Shown here: piece by piece, positions 37,988 to 46,337 of the stretch
How the letters are laid out: the number at the start of each line of letters is the position of its first letter
Numbering within the stretch: the first letter of the stretch is position 1
Assembly (NCBI RefSeq): GCF_936925435.1
Contig: NZ_CAKZHQ010000023.1
Location: 1-64,000, forward strand
Length of the DNA: 64,000 nucleotides
Source: an uncultured Ramlibacter sp.
GTDB lineage: Bacteria; Pseudomonadota; Gammaproteobacteria; Burkholderiales; Burkholderiaceae_C
Direction: 5' to 3'
Translations under genes and position numbers: made by a program
Notes under the pieces: model-generated
Database searches by the model: none
Told to the model about the DNA's origin: nothing
The model's input: the letters and a program-made list of their open reading frames with translations, nothing else

Positions 37988-38937
37988 GCGAGCTGGGAGA
38001 TGCCGGCGCTGCGGCGCCGCGCATGGCCGCCATGGGGCCGCAGCAAGGCACCGAGCCGCGCAGCGCTGCAGAAGGCCGGGCGCGCTACTTCAATTCGGCC
38101 AACGCGTTCAACATCAAGCTGGCGCCGGTGCCTGCGGCAACGTTCGTGCAGAGCGCGGCCCAGGCGCTGCACGCGCAGGCCGCCACGGGCTGGTACGCCT
38201 GCGACCAATCACAGGCTCTGGGCATGGGTGGCCCTGCCACCACGCCCCTGATGCTGGCGCGCTATGCCCGCATCGCCGCGGGTGAGTCGCTGGAGGCGGA
38301 TTTCGTCGCCAGCGGTTCGATCTGGTATGTGATCAGCGGCGCCGGAAAAAGCGAAGGCGCGCAGGTGCTGGAATGGGCGGCCGGTGACGTGCTCTTCTAT
38401 CCCGGTGCGGAAAAGGTGCTTCTCACCGCTGGCGCAACAGGTGCCGTGCTGTGGGTGGTCACCGATGAGCCGCTGCTGGCGTTTGACGGCCTTGTGCCTG
38501 CCCCGGCCAGTGCGTCGTGCCTGGGCGCTGTGCACTACCCCGCGCAGGAAATTGCCCGTCAATTGCAGCGCATCGAGCAGGCCGTGCCGGAGGACGCCAC
38601 CTCCGGCCGCGCAGTCGTGTTCTCGCACGAGGCGCTGCAGGCGGGCCGCAACATTCTGCCGGTGCTCACGCTGTCGCTCAATACGCTGCCGCCCGGCGAC
38701 GCCCAGCGAGCGCACCGGCACAACTCCGCAGCCATCACGCTGATCGTCGATGGCGACAACTGCCATTCCATGGTCGGTGGCGTGCGTTGCGAATGGGAAC
38801 GCTGGGCCACGATGGTGACCCCACCCGGGTCTGAGCATTCACACCACAACGCGGGCGGGCGTCGGGCGGAGTTCCTGATCGTGCAGGACGGTGGCTTGCA
38901 CTACCACGCGCGGACCATGGCGTTCGCGTTCGCCTGA
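37984..38937 (+). CDS. Double-cupin protein (gentisate-dioxygenase-like)
   Basis: A 317-residue protein with two cupin domains, about residues 85-165 and 225-310. The second has the metal-binding pattern HRHNSAAITLIVDG and SEHSHHNAGGRR; the first is degenerate in His residues (IWYVISGAG, DVLFYPGAE). This architecture is shared by gentisate 1,2-dioxygenase-like and ureidoglycine-aminohydrolase-like bicupins. The GTG start overlaps the binding-protein stop by four bases, so it is the third gene of the unit. The enzyme activity cannot be assigned. Confidence 0.83.
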   Translation: MSELGDAGAAAPRMAAMGPQQGTEPRSAAEGRARYFNSANAFNIKLAPVPAATFVQSAAQALHAQAATGWYACDQSQALGMGGPATTPLMLARYARIAAGESLEADFVASGSIWYVISGAGKSEGAQVLEWAAGDVLFYPGAEKVLLTAGATGAVLWVVTDEPLLAFDGLVPAPASASCLGAVHYPAQEIARQLQRIEQAVPEDATSGRAVVFSHEALQAGRNILPVLTLSLNTLPPGDAQRAHRHNSAAITLIVDGDNCHSMVGGVRCEWERWATMVTPPGSEHSHHNAGGRRAEFLIVQDGGLHYHARTMAFAFA

Positions 38938-38977
38938 CAGGTTTCCAGGAGGCTGCGGTGCTGTGCGTGGCGGCGCG

Positions 38978-40009
38978 CTATTGAAGATCAGAGATGCGCA
39001 TGACGACCCGGCCGTCGATCTCACCTTTGCGCATGCGGGTCAAGATGGCGTTGACGTTGTCCAGCTTGTCCTCTGCATACGTCGTTCGCACCTTGCCTTC
39101 GGCTGCGAACTCCAGTGCCTCCTGCAAATCCTTGCGCGTGCCCACAATGGAGCCACGCACCGTCTTGGCGTTGAGAACGACGTCGAAGATCGGCAATGCG
39201 AAGTCCCCGGGCGGCAGCCCCACCAGCGACATCGTCCCGCGCTTGTGCAACATGCCCAGCGCCTGCGAGAACGCCTGCCGTGAAACCGCCGTCACCAGCA
39301 CGCCGTGGGCGCCTCGGACCGCGCGCTGCATCTCCTGGGCCGGGTCCTGCCGCGTCGCATTGATCACCAGGTCGGCGCCGAGGCGGCTTGCGAGTGCCAG
39401 CTTGGCATCATCGATGTCGACCGCCGCGACATGAAATCCCATGGCCTTGGCGTACTGGACGGCCAGATGCCCCAGGCCACCGATGCCCGAGATGGCCACC
39501 CAGTCGCCGGGCTTGCACTCCAGCACCTTCAGGCCCTTGTAAACCGTAACGCCCGCGCACAGCACCGGCGCGATCTCGCTGAACTCCACGTTCGCAGGGA
39601 GGTGTCCCACGTAGCCCGGGTCGGCCAGGACGTATTCCGCATAACCGCCGTTGACCGTGTAGCCGGTCATCTGCTGCTGATCGCACAGCGTCTCCCAGCC
39701 GGTGATGCAATGCTCGCAATGGCCGCAAGCCGTGTGCAGCCAGGGCACGCCCACCCGGTCCCCCTCTTTCACCCCTTTGACGCCGGCGCCGACGGCAGCG
39801 GCGTAGCCGACACCTTCATGGCCGGGGATGAAGGGCAGGCTGGGCTTGACCGGCCAGTCGCCATCGGCGGCGTGCAAATCCGTATGGCACACGCCGGAGG
39901 CGACGACCTTCACCAACACCTGCCCGGGCAGCACGTCGGGCACTGGAACTTCTTCGATCTGCAGGGGTTGGCCGAAAGTACGGACCACGGCGGCTTTCAT
40001 CATCTTCAT
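38978..40009 (-). CDS. Zinc-dependent alcohol dehydrogenase (AdhP-like)
   Basis: A 343-residue medium-chain dehydrogenase. Catalytic Zn ligands GVCHTDLHA (Cys39) and PGHEGVG (His-Glu), structural Zn site CGHCEHCITGWETLC (four Cys), NAD-binding GIGGLGHLAVQYAK. It oxidises primary alcohols such as ethanol or reduces aldehydes. The gene lies two bases after the truncated universal-stress gene; both are downstream of a perfect FNR/ANR box, so oxygen limitation probably induces it. An AdhP-type label is by resemblance. Confidence 0.9.
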   Translation of the reverse strand: MKMMKAAVVRTFGQPLQIEEVPVPDVLPGQVLVKVVASGVCHTDLHAADGDWPVKPSLPFIPGHEGVGYAAAVGAGVKGVKEGDRVGVPWLHTACGHCEHCITGWETLCDQQQMTGYTVNGGYAEYVLADPGYVGHLPANVEFSEIAPVLCAGVTVYKGLKVLECKPGDWVAISGIGGLGHLAVQYAKAMGFHVAAVDIDDAKLALASRLGADLVINATRQDPAQEMQRAVRGAHGVLVTAVSRQAFSQALGMLHKRGTMSLVGLPPGDFALPIFDVVLNAKTVRGSIVGTRKDLQEALEFAAEGKVRTTYAEDKLDNVNAILTRMRKGEIDGRVVMRISDLQ

Positions 40010-40011
40010 GG

Positions 40012-40185
40012 CTACACCTTTTCGATGGTCAAGGAGGCTGCCGGAAGGCTGACCCGCAGCGGATCGTCGATGCAGTGCATCAATCGAAGCTTTTCCCCCG
40101 TCAGCCTGGCCAGGTGAACGGCTTTCTCAAGGCCGCGTTGGGAGGTGGGGCTGCCGTCGACGGCGACCAGAATGCGTTGGTCCAT
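40012..40185 (-). pseudogene. Truncated universal stress protein (UspA family)
   Basis: The ATG at 40185 begins MDQRILVAVDGSPTSQRGLE, the unmistakable start of a UspA-family protein, but the frame stops after 57 residues (ending SLTIEKV) where normal members have about 140-150. The stop lies two bases before the alcohol dehydrogenase gene. The C-terminal ATP-binding part is missing, so this looks like a deletion that fused the promoter region of a stress gene to adh. It could still be expressed as a short peptide. Confidence 0.75.
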
Positions 40186-40245
40186 GGCATTTCCTTCGGC
40201 ATGAGCGGTTGTTGATCCAGTATCGAAGGCCGTAGCGCCCGAGTA

Positions 40246-40259
40246 TTGATCAAGATCAA
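40246..40259. promoter_or_regulatory. Perfect FNR/ANR box (TTGAT-N4-ATCAA)
   Basis: TTGATCAAGATCAA is an exact match to the FNR/ANR consensus TTGATNNNNATCAA. Its centre is 67 bases upstream of the truncated usp start on the minus strand and about 113 bases upstream of the rhodanese gene start on the plus strand. Both usp and adh genes are classical oxygen-regulated targets, so activation of the minus-strand unit at low oxygen is likely. Confidence 0.85.
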
Positions 40260-40365
40260 CGCTCTGTGTCTTCTCCGGAGTAACAGCGCCATTGCAGAGC
40301 AGGTTGACGTCGGTCCAGCGCGGCGCCGGGGAGCGAGCGTTGCCCAGCCTGCACAATCGCGGACC

Positions 40366-41979
40366 ATGGCCAACGTCACTCCCATGTTCCCCTTGATCTC
40401 ACCCGCCGCCGTCCGTGCCCGCCTACTGGCGCGCGAGGAAACGGCCTTGCTGGACCTGCGTGAGGAAGACCCCTTCGCCCAGCAGCATCCGCTGTGGGCC
40501 GCCAACCTGCCGCTGACGCGGCTGGAGCTCGATGCCTGGCGGCGCATCCCGCGGCGCGACACGCTGCTCGTGCTGTACGGCGAGCATGCCGGCCAGGACC
40601 TGGCGCCGCTGGCCGCCGCACGCCTGGTCGCACTGGGCTACACCCAGGTGCATCTGCTCGATGGTGGTCTGGCCGGCTGGCTTGCCAGCGGCGGTGAGGT
40701 CTTCCGTGACGTCAACGTGCCGAGCAAATCCTTTGGCGAGCTGGTGGAGCACGAGCGCCACACGCCCTCGCTGCCGGCGCAGGAGGTGCTGGCCCTGATC
40801 GATGCCGGCGCCGATGCCGTCATCCTGGACGCGCGGCGCTTCGACGAATACCAGACCATGAACATTCCGGGCTCGACCAGCGTGCCCGGCGCCGAGCTGG
40901 TGCTGCGGGCCCGCGCTCTGGCACCTGATCCGACCACCCGCATCATCGTCAATTGCGCCGGCCGCACGCGCAGCATCATCGGCACGCAGTCGCTGGTCAA
41001 CGCCGGCCTGCCCAATCCCGTGGCGGCCCTGCGCAACGGCACCATAGGTTGGACCCTGGCCGGCCAGACGCTGGAGCAGGGGGCGGCGCGTCGCGCGCCA
41101 GCGGACATCCCGCCTGAGCAGTTGGCGCAGGCGAGGGCGGATGCGCGCCGCGTCGCGCAAGCATCCGGCGTGCGCTGGCTGCCACTCGATGCGATCGGCG
41201 CGCTGGAAGAGCCTGGCCGCACGGTCTACCGCTTCGACGTGCGCAGCCCCGAGGAGTACGCCGCCGGCCACCTGCCGGGTTTCGCCAACGCGCCGGGCGG
41301 CCAGTTGGTGCAGGAGACCGACCACCAGGTGCCGGTGCGCGGCGCCCGCATCGTGCTGGCGGACGGTGACGGCGTACGCGCTGCGATGACGGCTTCCTGG
41401 TTGGCGCAGATGGGGTGGGATGTCGTGGTGGTGCAGGACGCGCCGGCTGCGGCTTTCACTGAGCAGGGCGTGCCCGCTGCTGCGAAACCGCCAGCGCCTG
41501 CCGTGCCCCTGCTCAGCCCGGCGCAGTTGCTGGCCCAGGGGGACAACGTCGTGGTGCTCGACGTCGGCGCTGGCCTGGCCTACCTCAAGCGCCACATCCA
41601 GGGCGCGTGGTACGCCATCCGCGCGCAGCTGGAGCAGGCTTTGCAAACGCTGCCGCCGGCCAGCGGCTACGTTCTCACCTGTCCCGGCGGCGAGCTCGCG
41701 CGCTGGGCCGCTGCCGACCTGCGCGTGCTGCTCGATGCGCGCGGCCTGCAGACCACACCTGTGTGGGCGCTCGAGGGCGGCAACGCTGCGGCTTTCACTG
41801 CCGGCGTGGCGCGCGAGTCCGGCGAGAGCCGGCTGGCCGTGCCACGCAGCGACCGCTACCGCCGGCCCTACGAAGGCACGGACGCGCCGCGCGAAGCCAT
41901 GCAGGCCTATCTTGAGTGGGAGTTCGGCCTGGTCGCGCAGCTGGGGCGCGACGGCACCCACAATTTCAAGGTGCTTTGA
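40366..41979 (+). CDS. Four-domain rhodanese-related sulfurtransferase
   Basis: A 537-residue protein made of four tandem rhodanese domains (about residues 8-115, 130-240, 265-370 and 390-495). Domain 2 has an active-loop Cys (NCAGRTRSI, about Cys197) and domain 4 another (LTCPGGELARW, about Cys438). In domains 1 and 3 the position is Gly-Glu or Asp (YGEHAGQD, ADGDGVRA), so they are probably non-catalytic. Rhodaneses transfer sulfane sulfur via a Cys persulfide. The ATG at 40366 is chosen; the frame is open upstream to 40246. It overlaps the DMT transporter gene by 14 bases convergently. Confidence 0.88.
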   Translation: MANVTPMFPLISPAAVRARLLAREETALLDLREEDPFAQQHPLWAANLPLTRLELDAWRRIPRRDTLLVLYGEHAGQDLAPLAAARLVALGYTQVHLLDGGLAGWLASGGEVFRDVNVPSKSFGELVEHERHTPSLPAQEVLALIDAGADAVILDARRFDEYQTMNIPGSTSVPGAELVLRARALAPDPTTRIIVNCAGRTRSIIGTQSLVNAGLPNPVAALRNGTIGWTLAGQTLEQGAARRAPADIPPEQLAQARADARRVAQASGVRWLPLDAIGALEEPGRTVYRFDVRSPEEYAAGHLPGFANAPGGQLVQETDHQVPVRGARIVLADGDGVRAAMTASWLAQMGWDVVVVQDAPAAAFTEQGVPAAAKPPAPAVPLLSPAQLLAQGDNVVVLDVGAGLAYLKRHIQGAWYAIRAQLEQALQTLPPASGYVLTCPGGELARWAAADLRVLLDARGLQTTPVWALEGGNAAAFTAGVARESGESRLAVPRSDRYRRPYEGTDAPREAMQAYLEWEFGLVAQLGRDGTHNFKVL

Positions 41980-42850
41980 CGCCCCGGCTCTGCCGCCGCG
42001 CCAGCCAGCCTTCCACCAGCGCCACGCCCAATCCCGCCGCGCAGATGAGCGCAATGCCCAGGGCCGTCACGCGGTCGGGCAACTGGCCGAAGACGGCCCA
42101 GCCAAGAGCCGTGGCCGAGAGGATTTGCAGATAGCTGAAGGGCGCCAGCAGGGTCGCGGGCGCGCGCTTGTAGGCCGCGGCCTGCATCCAGTGGCCGAAG
42201 AAGCCGGTCAGGCCAGTCGACACCAGCAGCACCCATTGCCAGACTTCCAGCGGCGGCAACTGCCAGTAGAAGGGCAGGCCCAGGGTCAGCGCCACGCTGC
42301 CGGACAGGCCGCCGTAGTAGTTGGTGGTCAGCGCATCGTCATGCGCCACACGGCGCGTGGCCAGCTGGAACAGCGCAAAGCACAGGGCGCAGGCCAGGCC
42401 AAGGGCCACGCCGGGGCCATCGAGCTGGCCGCCAGGCCGCACCACCACCAGCATGCCGGCAAAACCCACGGCCACGCCGATCCATCGGTGCCGCCGGTGC
42501 GATTCACCCAGCAGCCAGGGCGCCAGGGCCATCACGAACAGCGGCGCCATGAAGTTCATCGCCGTGGCCTCGGCCAGCGGCGCCCGGCCCAGCAGGGTGA
42601 AGAACAGCACCGAGGTGGCGATCATCAGCACGCCGCGCAGCAGCTGGCGCGGCAGCGACCGGGTGCGCAGCAGGGCCTTGCCGCGCGTGGGCAGCAGGAT
42701 CGCCGACATCAGCACGGTGTGGACCACATAGCGGAACCAGGTCACGACGAGCACGGGCACGCCGGCCAGCACCAGCAGCTTGCCGGAGGCGTCGAGGGTG
42801 GAAAGCAGCCAGAGGCCGGCGATGTGGAGAAGGATGGCGCGACTGGACAT
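41966..42850 (-). CDS. DMT-superfamily (EamA) transporter
   Basis: A 294-residue membrane protein with ten predicted spans in two EamA repeats (about residues 5-135 and 150-280). No signal peptide. EamA proteins export amino acids, drugs or metabolites; the substrate is unknown. Convergent and overlapping with the rhodanese gene by 14 bases; divergent from the FMN reductase gene, 85 bases away. Confidence 0.88.
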   Translation of the reverse strand: MSSRAILLHIAGLWLLSTLDASGKLLVLAGVPVLVVTWFRYVVHTVLMSAILLPTRGKALLRTRSLPRQLLRGVLMIATSVLFFTLLGRAPLAEATAMNFMAPLFVMALAPWLLGESHRRHRWIGVAVGFAGMLVVVRPGGQLDGPGVALGLACALCFALFQLATRRVAHDDALTTNYYGGLSGSVALTLGLPFYWQLPPLEVWQWVLLVSTGLTGFFGHWMQAAAYKRAPATLLAPFSYLQILSATALGWAVFGQLPDRVTALGIALICAAGLGVALVEGWLARRQSRGVKAP

Positions 42851-42935
42851 GAAGGAGCTAGCCCTTTGGAGGGGCCACAGCTTGCGTCCGGCCTCCCATA
42901 ATGGGGCAGCCTATTGTCGCTTTGAAGGACCACAC

Positions 42936-43490
42936 ATGAGCCAGACCCGTATCGCTGTCGTTGTCGGCAGCCTCCGCAAGGAATCCTTGAACCGCCAGCT
43001 CGCCCTGGCCCTGGCCGCTCTGGCGCCCCAGGACGTCAGCTTCGAGCATGTGCAGATCGACGACCTGCCGCTGTACAACCAGGACAACGACGGCCATCCG
43101 CCCGAACCGGTCAAGCGCCTGAAGAACGAGATTTCAAGGGCCGACGGTGTGCTGTTCCTCACGGCCGAATACAACCGCTCCATCCCCGGCGTGCTCAAGA
43201 ACGCCATCGACCACGCCTCGCGCCCCTATGGCCAGAGCGCCTGGGCCGGCAAGCCGGCCGGGGTGATCGGCATCTCCGTCGGCGCCGCCGGCACGGCCAT
43301 GGCCCAGCAGCATCTGCGCAACATCCTGGCCTACCTGGACATGCCCACCCTGAACCAGCCTGAGGTCTACCTGCAGAACAAGCAGGGCCTGTTCGACGAC
43401 AAGGGCCACATCGGCAACGAGGACAGCCGCAAGTTCCTGCAGGGCTGGGTGGACAAGTACCTGGCCTTCGTGAAAAGCCACCAGGGATAA
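42936..43490 (+). CDS. NAD(P)H-dependent FMN reductase
   Basis: A 184-residue flavodoxin-fold reductase. FMN-binding loop GSLRKESLNRQL (about residues 11-22) and the FLTAEYNRSIPGVLKNAIDHASR segment are hallmarks of the NADPH-dependent FMN reductase/chromate or azo reductase family (SsuE-, YieF-like). It could supply reduced flavin to the monooxygenase at 6622, though it is distant. The ATG at 42936 gives the family start; a longer frame is open upstream. It ends at a bidirectional terminator. Confidence 0.9.
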   Translation: MSQTRIAVVVGSLRKESLNRQLALALAALAPQDVSFEHVQIDDLPLYNQDNDGHPPEPVKRLKNEISRADGVLFLTAEYNRSIPGVLKNAIDHASRPYGQSAWAGKPAGVIGISVGAAGTAMAQQHLRNILAYLDMPTLNQPEVYLQNKQGLFDDKGHIGNEDSRKFLQGWVDKYLAFVKSHQG

Positions 43491-43516
43491 AAAAACCCGC
43501 CGAGGCGGGTTTTTTG
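43491..43516. terminator. Bidirectional Rho-independent terminator
   Basis: A 7-base stem (ACCCGCC/GGCGGGT) with loop GAG is flanked by A-run on the left and T-run on the right (AAAAAACCCGCC GAG GCGGGTTTTTT). It ends the FMN reductase unit on the plus strand and, reading the other way, the azoreductase gene on the minus strand. Confidence 0.9.
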
Positions 43517-43526
43517 GAGGCGCACC

Positions 43527-43550
43527 GGCTTCCCGCCTGCGCGGGAAGCC
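43527..43550. repeat. Perfect 10-base hairpin GGCTTCCCGC-ctgc-GCGGGAAGCC
   Basis: Two 10-base arms separated by four bases form a perfect hairpin in the spacer between the bidirectional terminator and the azoreductase stop. It has no following T-run, so it is not a terminator itself. It resembles small mobile palindromic (REP/BOX-like) elements; it may also help to stabilise the azoreductase mRNA 3' end. Confidence 0.6.
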
Positions 43551-43559
43551 AGGCCGGCT

Positions 43560-44195
43560 TCAGGCCACCAGGGCCACGTCCGGCTGGTTGGCCGGCGCTT
43601 GGTGGATGGCCTTGATCTGCAGCTCGGCTTCGGCCAGGGCCTGGGTCTTGGCGGCGTCGCCCATGGCCACGCCCTCGGCGCGCACGATGCGCACGTCGGT
43701 CACGCCCATGAAGCCGAACACGGCCTTCAGGTAGCTCTCCTGGTGTTCCATCGCCGAGCCCACGTCGTACTTGCCGCCGCGGGTCGAGGCCACGATCAGG
43801 GTCTTGCCGACGGCCAGGCCTTGCGGGCCCTTGTCGGTGTAGGTGAAGGTGCGGCCAGCCTGGGCCAGACGGTCGATCCAGGCCTTGAGCTGGGTCGGGA
43901 TCGTGAAGTTGTACATGGGCGCGCCCACGACGATGACATCGGCGGCCAGGAACTGCGTCACCAGGCGTTCGGAGATCTCATTCTCACGGCGCGCCACGTC
44001 GGTCTCGGCCTTGGTGCCCAGCTTGAAGCCCAGCGAATCCATGTTCAGGTGCGAGGGCGCATTTTTGTCCAGGTCCAGGGTCTCGACCACGGTGCCGGGG
44101 TGGGTGGCCTGCCACTGCGCCACGATGCGTGCCGTGAGTTGGCGCGACACCGAGTTGGTGTTCAGGGGGCTGGAATCAACGTGCAACAGTTTCAT
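43560..44195 (-). CDS. azoR: FMN-dependent NADH-azoreductase
   Basis: A 211-residue flavodoxin-fold reductase. FMN-binding [14 protein letters not shown] (about residues 8-21), flavin-contacting [20 protein letters not shown] (about 95-114) and [11 protein letters not shown] loop are AzoR features. It reduces azo dyes and quinones by two-electron steps with NADH. It is transcribed divergently from a LysR regulator, separated by 118 bases with a palindrome, so it is probably controlled by that protein. Confidence 0.93.
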   Translation of the reverse strand: MKLLHVDSSPLNTNSVSRQLTARIVAQWQATHPGTVVETLDLDKNAPSHLNMDSLGFKLGTKAETDVARRENEISERLVTQFLAADVIVVGAPMYNFTIPTQLKAWIDRLAQAGRTFTYTDKGPQGLAVGKTLIVASTRGGKYDVGSAMEHQESYLKAVFGFMGVTDVRIVRAEGVAMGDAAKTQALAEAELQIKAIHQAPANQPDVALVA

Positions 44196-44280
44196 GAGGT
44201 TCTCCTGTGGATCGGTTTTTGACCGTGGATCAATTGTGGAGATGGGCGAATGCTTTGATAAGCCGGCAATAACGGGTTAG

Positions 44281-44294
44281 ATTGTTCTATCAAT
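44281..44294. promoter_or_regulatory. Inverted repeat ATTG-N6-CAAT in the azoR/LysR spacer
   Basis: ATTGTTCTATCAAT is a 4-6-4 inverted repeat lying 20 bases before the LysR start and about 86 bases before the azoR start. LysR proteins bind interrupted dyads (T-N11-A) in the spacer with divergent targets, so this is a candidate autoregulatory site. The match is short and could be chance. Confidence 0.4.
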
Positions 44295-44313
44295 AGGACG
44301 ATGGAGCGCTGCT

Positions 44314-45234
44314 GTGCAGGATCTCAATGACATGGCGTATTTCGCCGAGGTGGTGGACCACGGCGGTTTTGCGGCAGCTGGGCGGGCCTTGAACCTGCCC
44401 AAATCCAAGCTCTCGCGCCGCGTGGCTGAGCTGGAGGAGCGCCTGGGCGTGCGCCTGCTCCAGCGCACCACCCGCAAGCTCTCGCTGACCGAAGCCGGCG
44501 AGGTCTTTCATCGCCATTGCGTGGCCATGCGCGAGGAGGCCGATGCCGCGGCCGAGGCCGTGGCCCTGGTGCACGACGAGCCGCGCGGCACCATCCGCGT
44601 GAGCTGCCCGGTGACGCTGGCGCAGTCCACCGTGGGGCCGCTGATTCCGCTGTTCCTGGCGCGCCATCCGCAGGTGCGCATCGACATGGAGGTGACCAAC
44701 CGCGTGGTCGATCTGGTGGCCGAGGGCATCGACGTGGCGCTGCGCGTGCGGCCCACGCTGGACGACAGCGGCAGCCTGGTGGTCAAGAACCTGGGCAGCA
44801 CCGGCTTGCTGATGGTGGGCGCCCCGGTCCAGCTGGAGCGCCAGGGCCGGCCCAAGACCCCGGAGGACCTGCAGAAGCTGGCCACCGTCGCCATGTCGGC
44901 AGCCGATGGCCGCGTCAGCTGGACCCTGGTCGGCCCGGGCGGGCGAGAGCATGCCTTCCAGCACAAGCCCTGCTACACGGCCAACGACATGCTGACCCTG
45001 AAATACGCCGTGCTGCAGGGCACGGGCATAGGCGCGCTGCCCGACTACATGTGCGCGCGCGAACTGCGGCTGGGCCTGCTGGAGCTGGTGTTGCCCGAGT
45101 GGCCGCTGCGCAGCGGCATCATGCATGCCGTGTTCCCTTCACGGCGCGGCATGGTGCCAGCCGTGCGCCGCTTCCTGGACTTCCTGGGCGAGAACGTCAC
45201 GGCCGAGGGCCTGAACCAAAATTGCCCGGAGTGA
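44314..45234 (+). CDS. LysR-family regulator divergent from azoR
   Basis: A 306-residue LysR regulator with the N-terminal helix-turn-helix DLNDMAYFAEVVDHGGFAAAGR and LNLPKSKLSRRVAELEERLGVRLLQRTTRKLSLTEAG cut to core helices, and a C-terminal effector domain with GLLELVLPEWPLRSG. The start is the GTG at 44314; an ATG 15 bases inside is possible. Proteins of this type often activate quinone or azo reductases in response to electrophiles; the inducer here is unknown. Confidence 0.88.
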   Translation: MQDLNDMAYFAEVVDHGGFAAAGRALNLPKSKLSRRVAELEERLGVRLLQRTTRKLSLTEAGEVFHRHCVAMREEADAAAEAVALVHDEPRGTIRVSCPVTLAQSTVGPLIPLFLARHPQVRIDMEVTNRVVDLVAEGIDVALRVRPTLDDSGSLVVKNLGSTGLLMVGAPVQLERQGRPKTPEDLQKLATVAMSAADGRVSWTLVGPGGREHAFQHKPCYTANDMLTLKYAVLQGTGIGALPDYMCARELRLGLLELVLPEWPLRSGIMHAVFPSRRGMVPAVRRFLDFLGENVTAEGLNQNCPE

Positions 45235-45244
45235 TCGCACAGGC

Positions 45245-45616
45245 ATGAAAGCATTTTTAACAAGCACAGCCGTGGTCCTGCTGGCCTTGGGATGCGGCAC
45301 GCCGGCGCTCGCTGCTGAGCCGCCCGCTGCCATGCTGGGCCTGTGGTGCGGCCAGATCCCGCTGGGCCGCGCCGCCTTGCAGATCGAGCCCAGCGGCGAC
45401 AAGCTCAAGATCCAGCTGCGGGCGCTGGGCCGCGCCAAGGACTACGAGGCCACGTTGCAGGGCGATGTGGCCACCGTGCCGACGTCCAAGGGCGACGTAG
45501 GGATGGCGCTGCAGCTGGAGGGCAACAAGCTGCGCATCGTCGAGACGCGCGACTCGCTGGCCATGCTGCAGGGCGAGAGCTTCACCCGTGCGGCCGGCGG
45601 CAGCTGCCCGGCTTGA
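45245..45616 (+). CDS. Small secreted hypothetical protein
   Basis: A 123-residue protein with signal peptide MKAFLTSTAVVLLALGCGTPALA, cleavage expected after ALA at about residue 23. The mature part begins LGLWCGQIPLGRAALQIEP and is a small beta-rich domain with two remaining Cys residues (WCGQ and SCPA) that could form a disulfide. It follows the LysR gene by 10 bases and may be co-transcribed, although no functional link is known. No family recognised. Confidence 0.7.
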   Translation: MKAFLTSTAVVLLALGCGTPALAAEPPAAMLGLWCGQIPLGRAALQIEPSGDKLKIQLRALGRAKDYEATLQGDVATVPTSKGDVGMALQLEGNKLRIVETRDSLAMLQGESFTRAAGGSCPA

Positions 45617-45623
45617 GCGCCCC

Positions 45624-46337
45624 TTAAACCCCCAGGTGCTGCTCCAGCAGCTGCGGCTGTGCGCGCAATTGCTCCGAGCTGCCGCTGAACACCACCTCGC
45701 CCTTGACCAGGATGAGGTTGCGGTCGGTGACCTGGGTGACGTGCTTCCAGTTCTTGTCGACGATGACGCTGGAAATGCCTGATTCACGGATCAGGCCGCA
45801 GATGCGCCAGATCTCCCTGGCGATCAGCGGCGCCAGGCCTTCGGTGGCCTCGTCCAGGATCAGCACGTCGGGGTTGGTCATCAGGGCCCGGCCGATGGTC
45901 AGCATCTGCTGCTCGCCGCCCGAGAGCTGCTGGCCGCCGTGGCCCAGGCGCTCCTGCAGGCGGGGGAAGGTCTGCAGCACGCGCTCATAGGTCCAGTCGC
46001 GCTGGCCCCGGGTGCCGGCGCGCGCTGCCATCTTCAGGTTCTCCACCACGCTGAGGTTGCCGAAGATGCCGCGGCCCTCGGGCACATAGGCGATGCCCAG
46101 CTGCGCGATTTCGTAGGGCGCGCGGCCCGTCATGTCCTTGCCGGTGATGTGCACCGTGCCGCCGCGCGGCTTGACCAGGCCCATCAGGCTTTTCAGCAGG
46201 GTGCTCTTGCCCATGCCGTTGCGGCCCATCAGGCCGATCGTCTCGCCCCGGGCGACCTGGAAGTCCACGCCGCGCAGGATGTGGCTGGCGCCGTAGTAGG
46301 TCTGCAGGCCTTTGGCATCGATGAGGAGCTCGCTCAT
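45624..46337 (-). CDS. livF: Branched-chain-type ABC transporter ATPase LivF
   Basis: A 237-residue ATPase: Walker A GRNGMGKSTLLKSLMGL, signature LSGGEQQMLTIGRAL, Walker B VLILDEATEGLAP. This is the LivF type (short, with the GLAP after Walker B). It overlaps LivG by four bases. In this context with livG, livM, livH, a substrate-binding protein and benzoate-CoA ligase, the importer is likely to carry benzoate or a related aromatic acid rather than leucine. Confidence 0.92.
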   Translation of the reverse strand: MSELLIDAKGLQTYYGASHILRGVDFQVARGETIGLMGRNGMGKSTLLKSLMGLVKPRGGTVHITGKDMTGRAPYEIAQLGIAYVPEGRGIFGNLSVVENLKMAARAGTRGQRDWTYERVLQTFPRLQERLGHGGQQLSGGEQQMLTIGRALMTNPDVLILDEATEGLAPLIAREIWRICGLIRESGISSVIVDKNWKHVTQVTDRNLILVKGEVVFSGSSEQLRAQPQLLEQHLGV

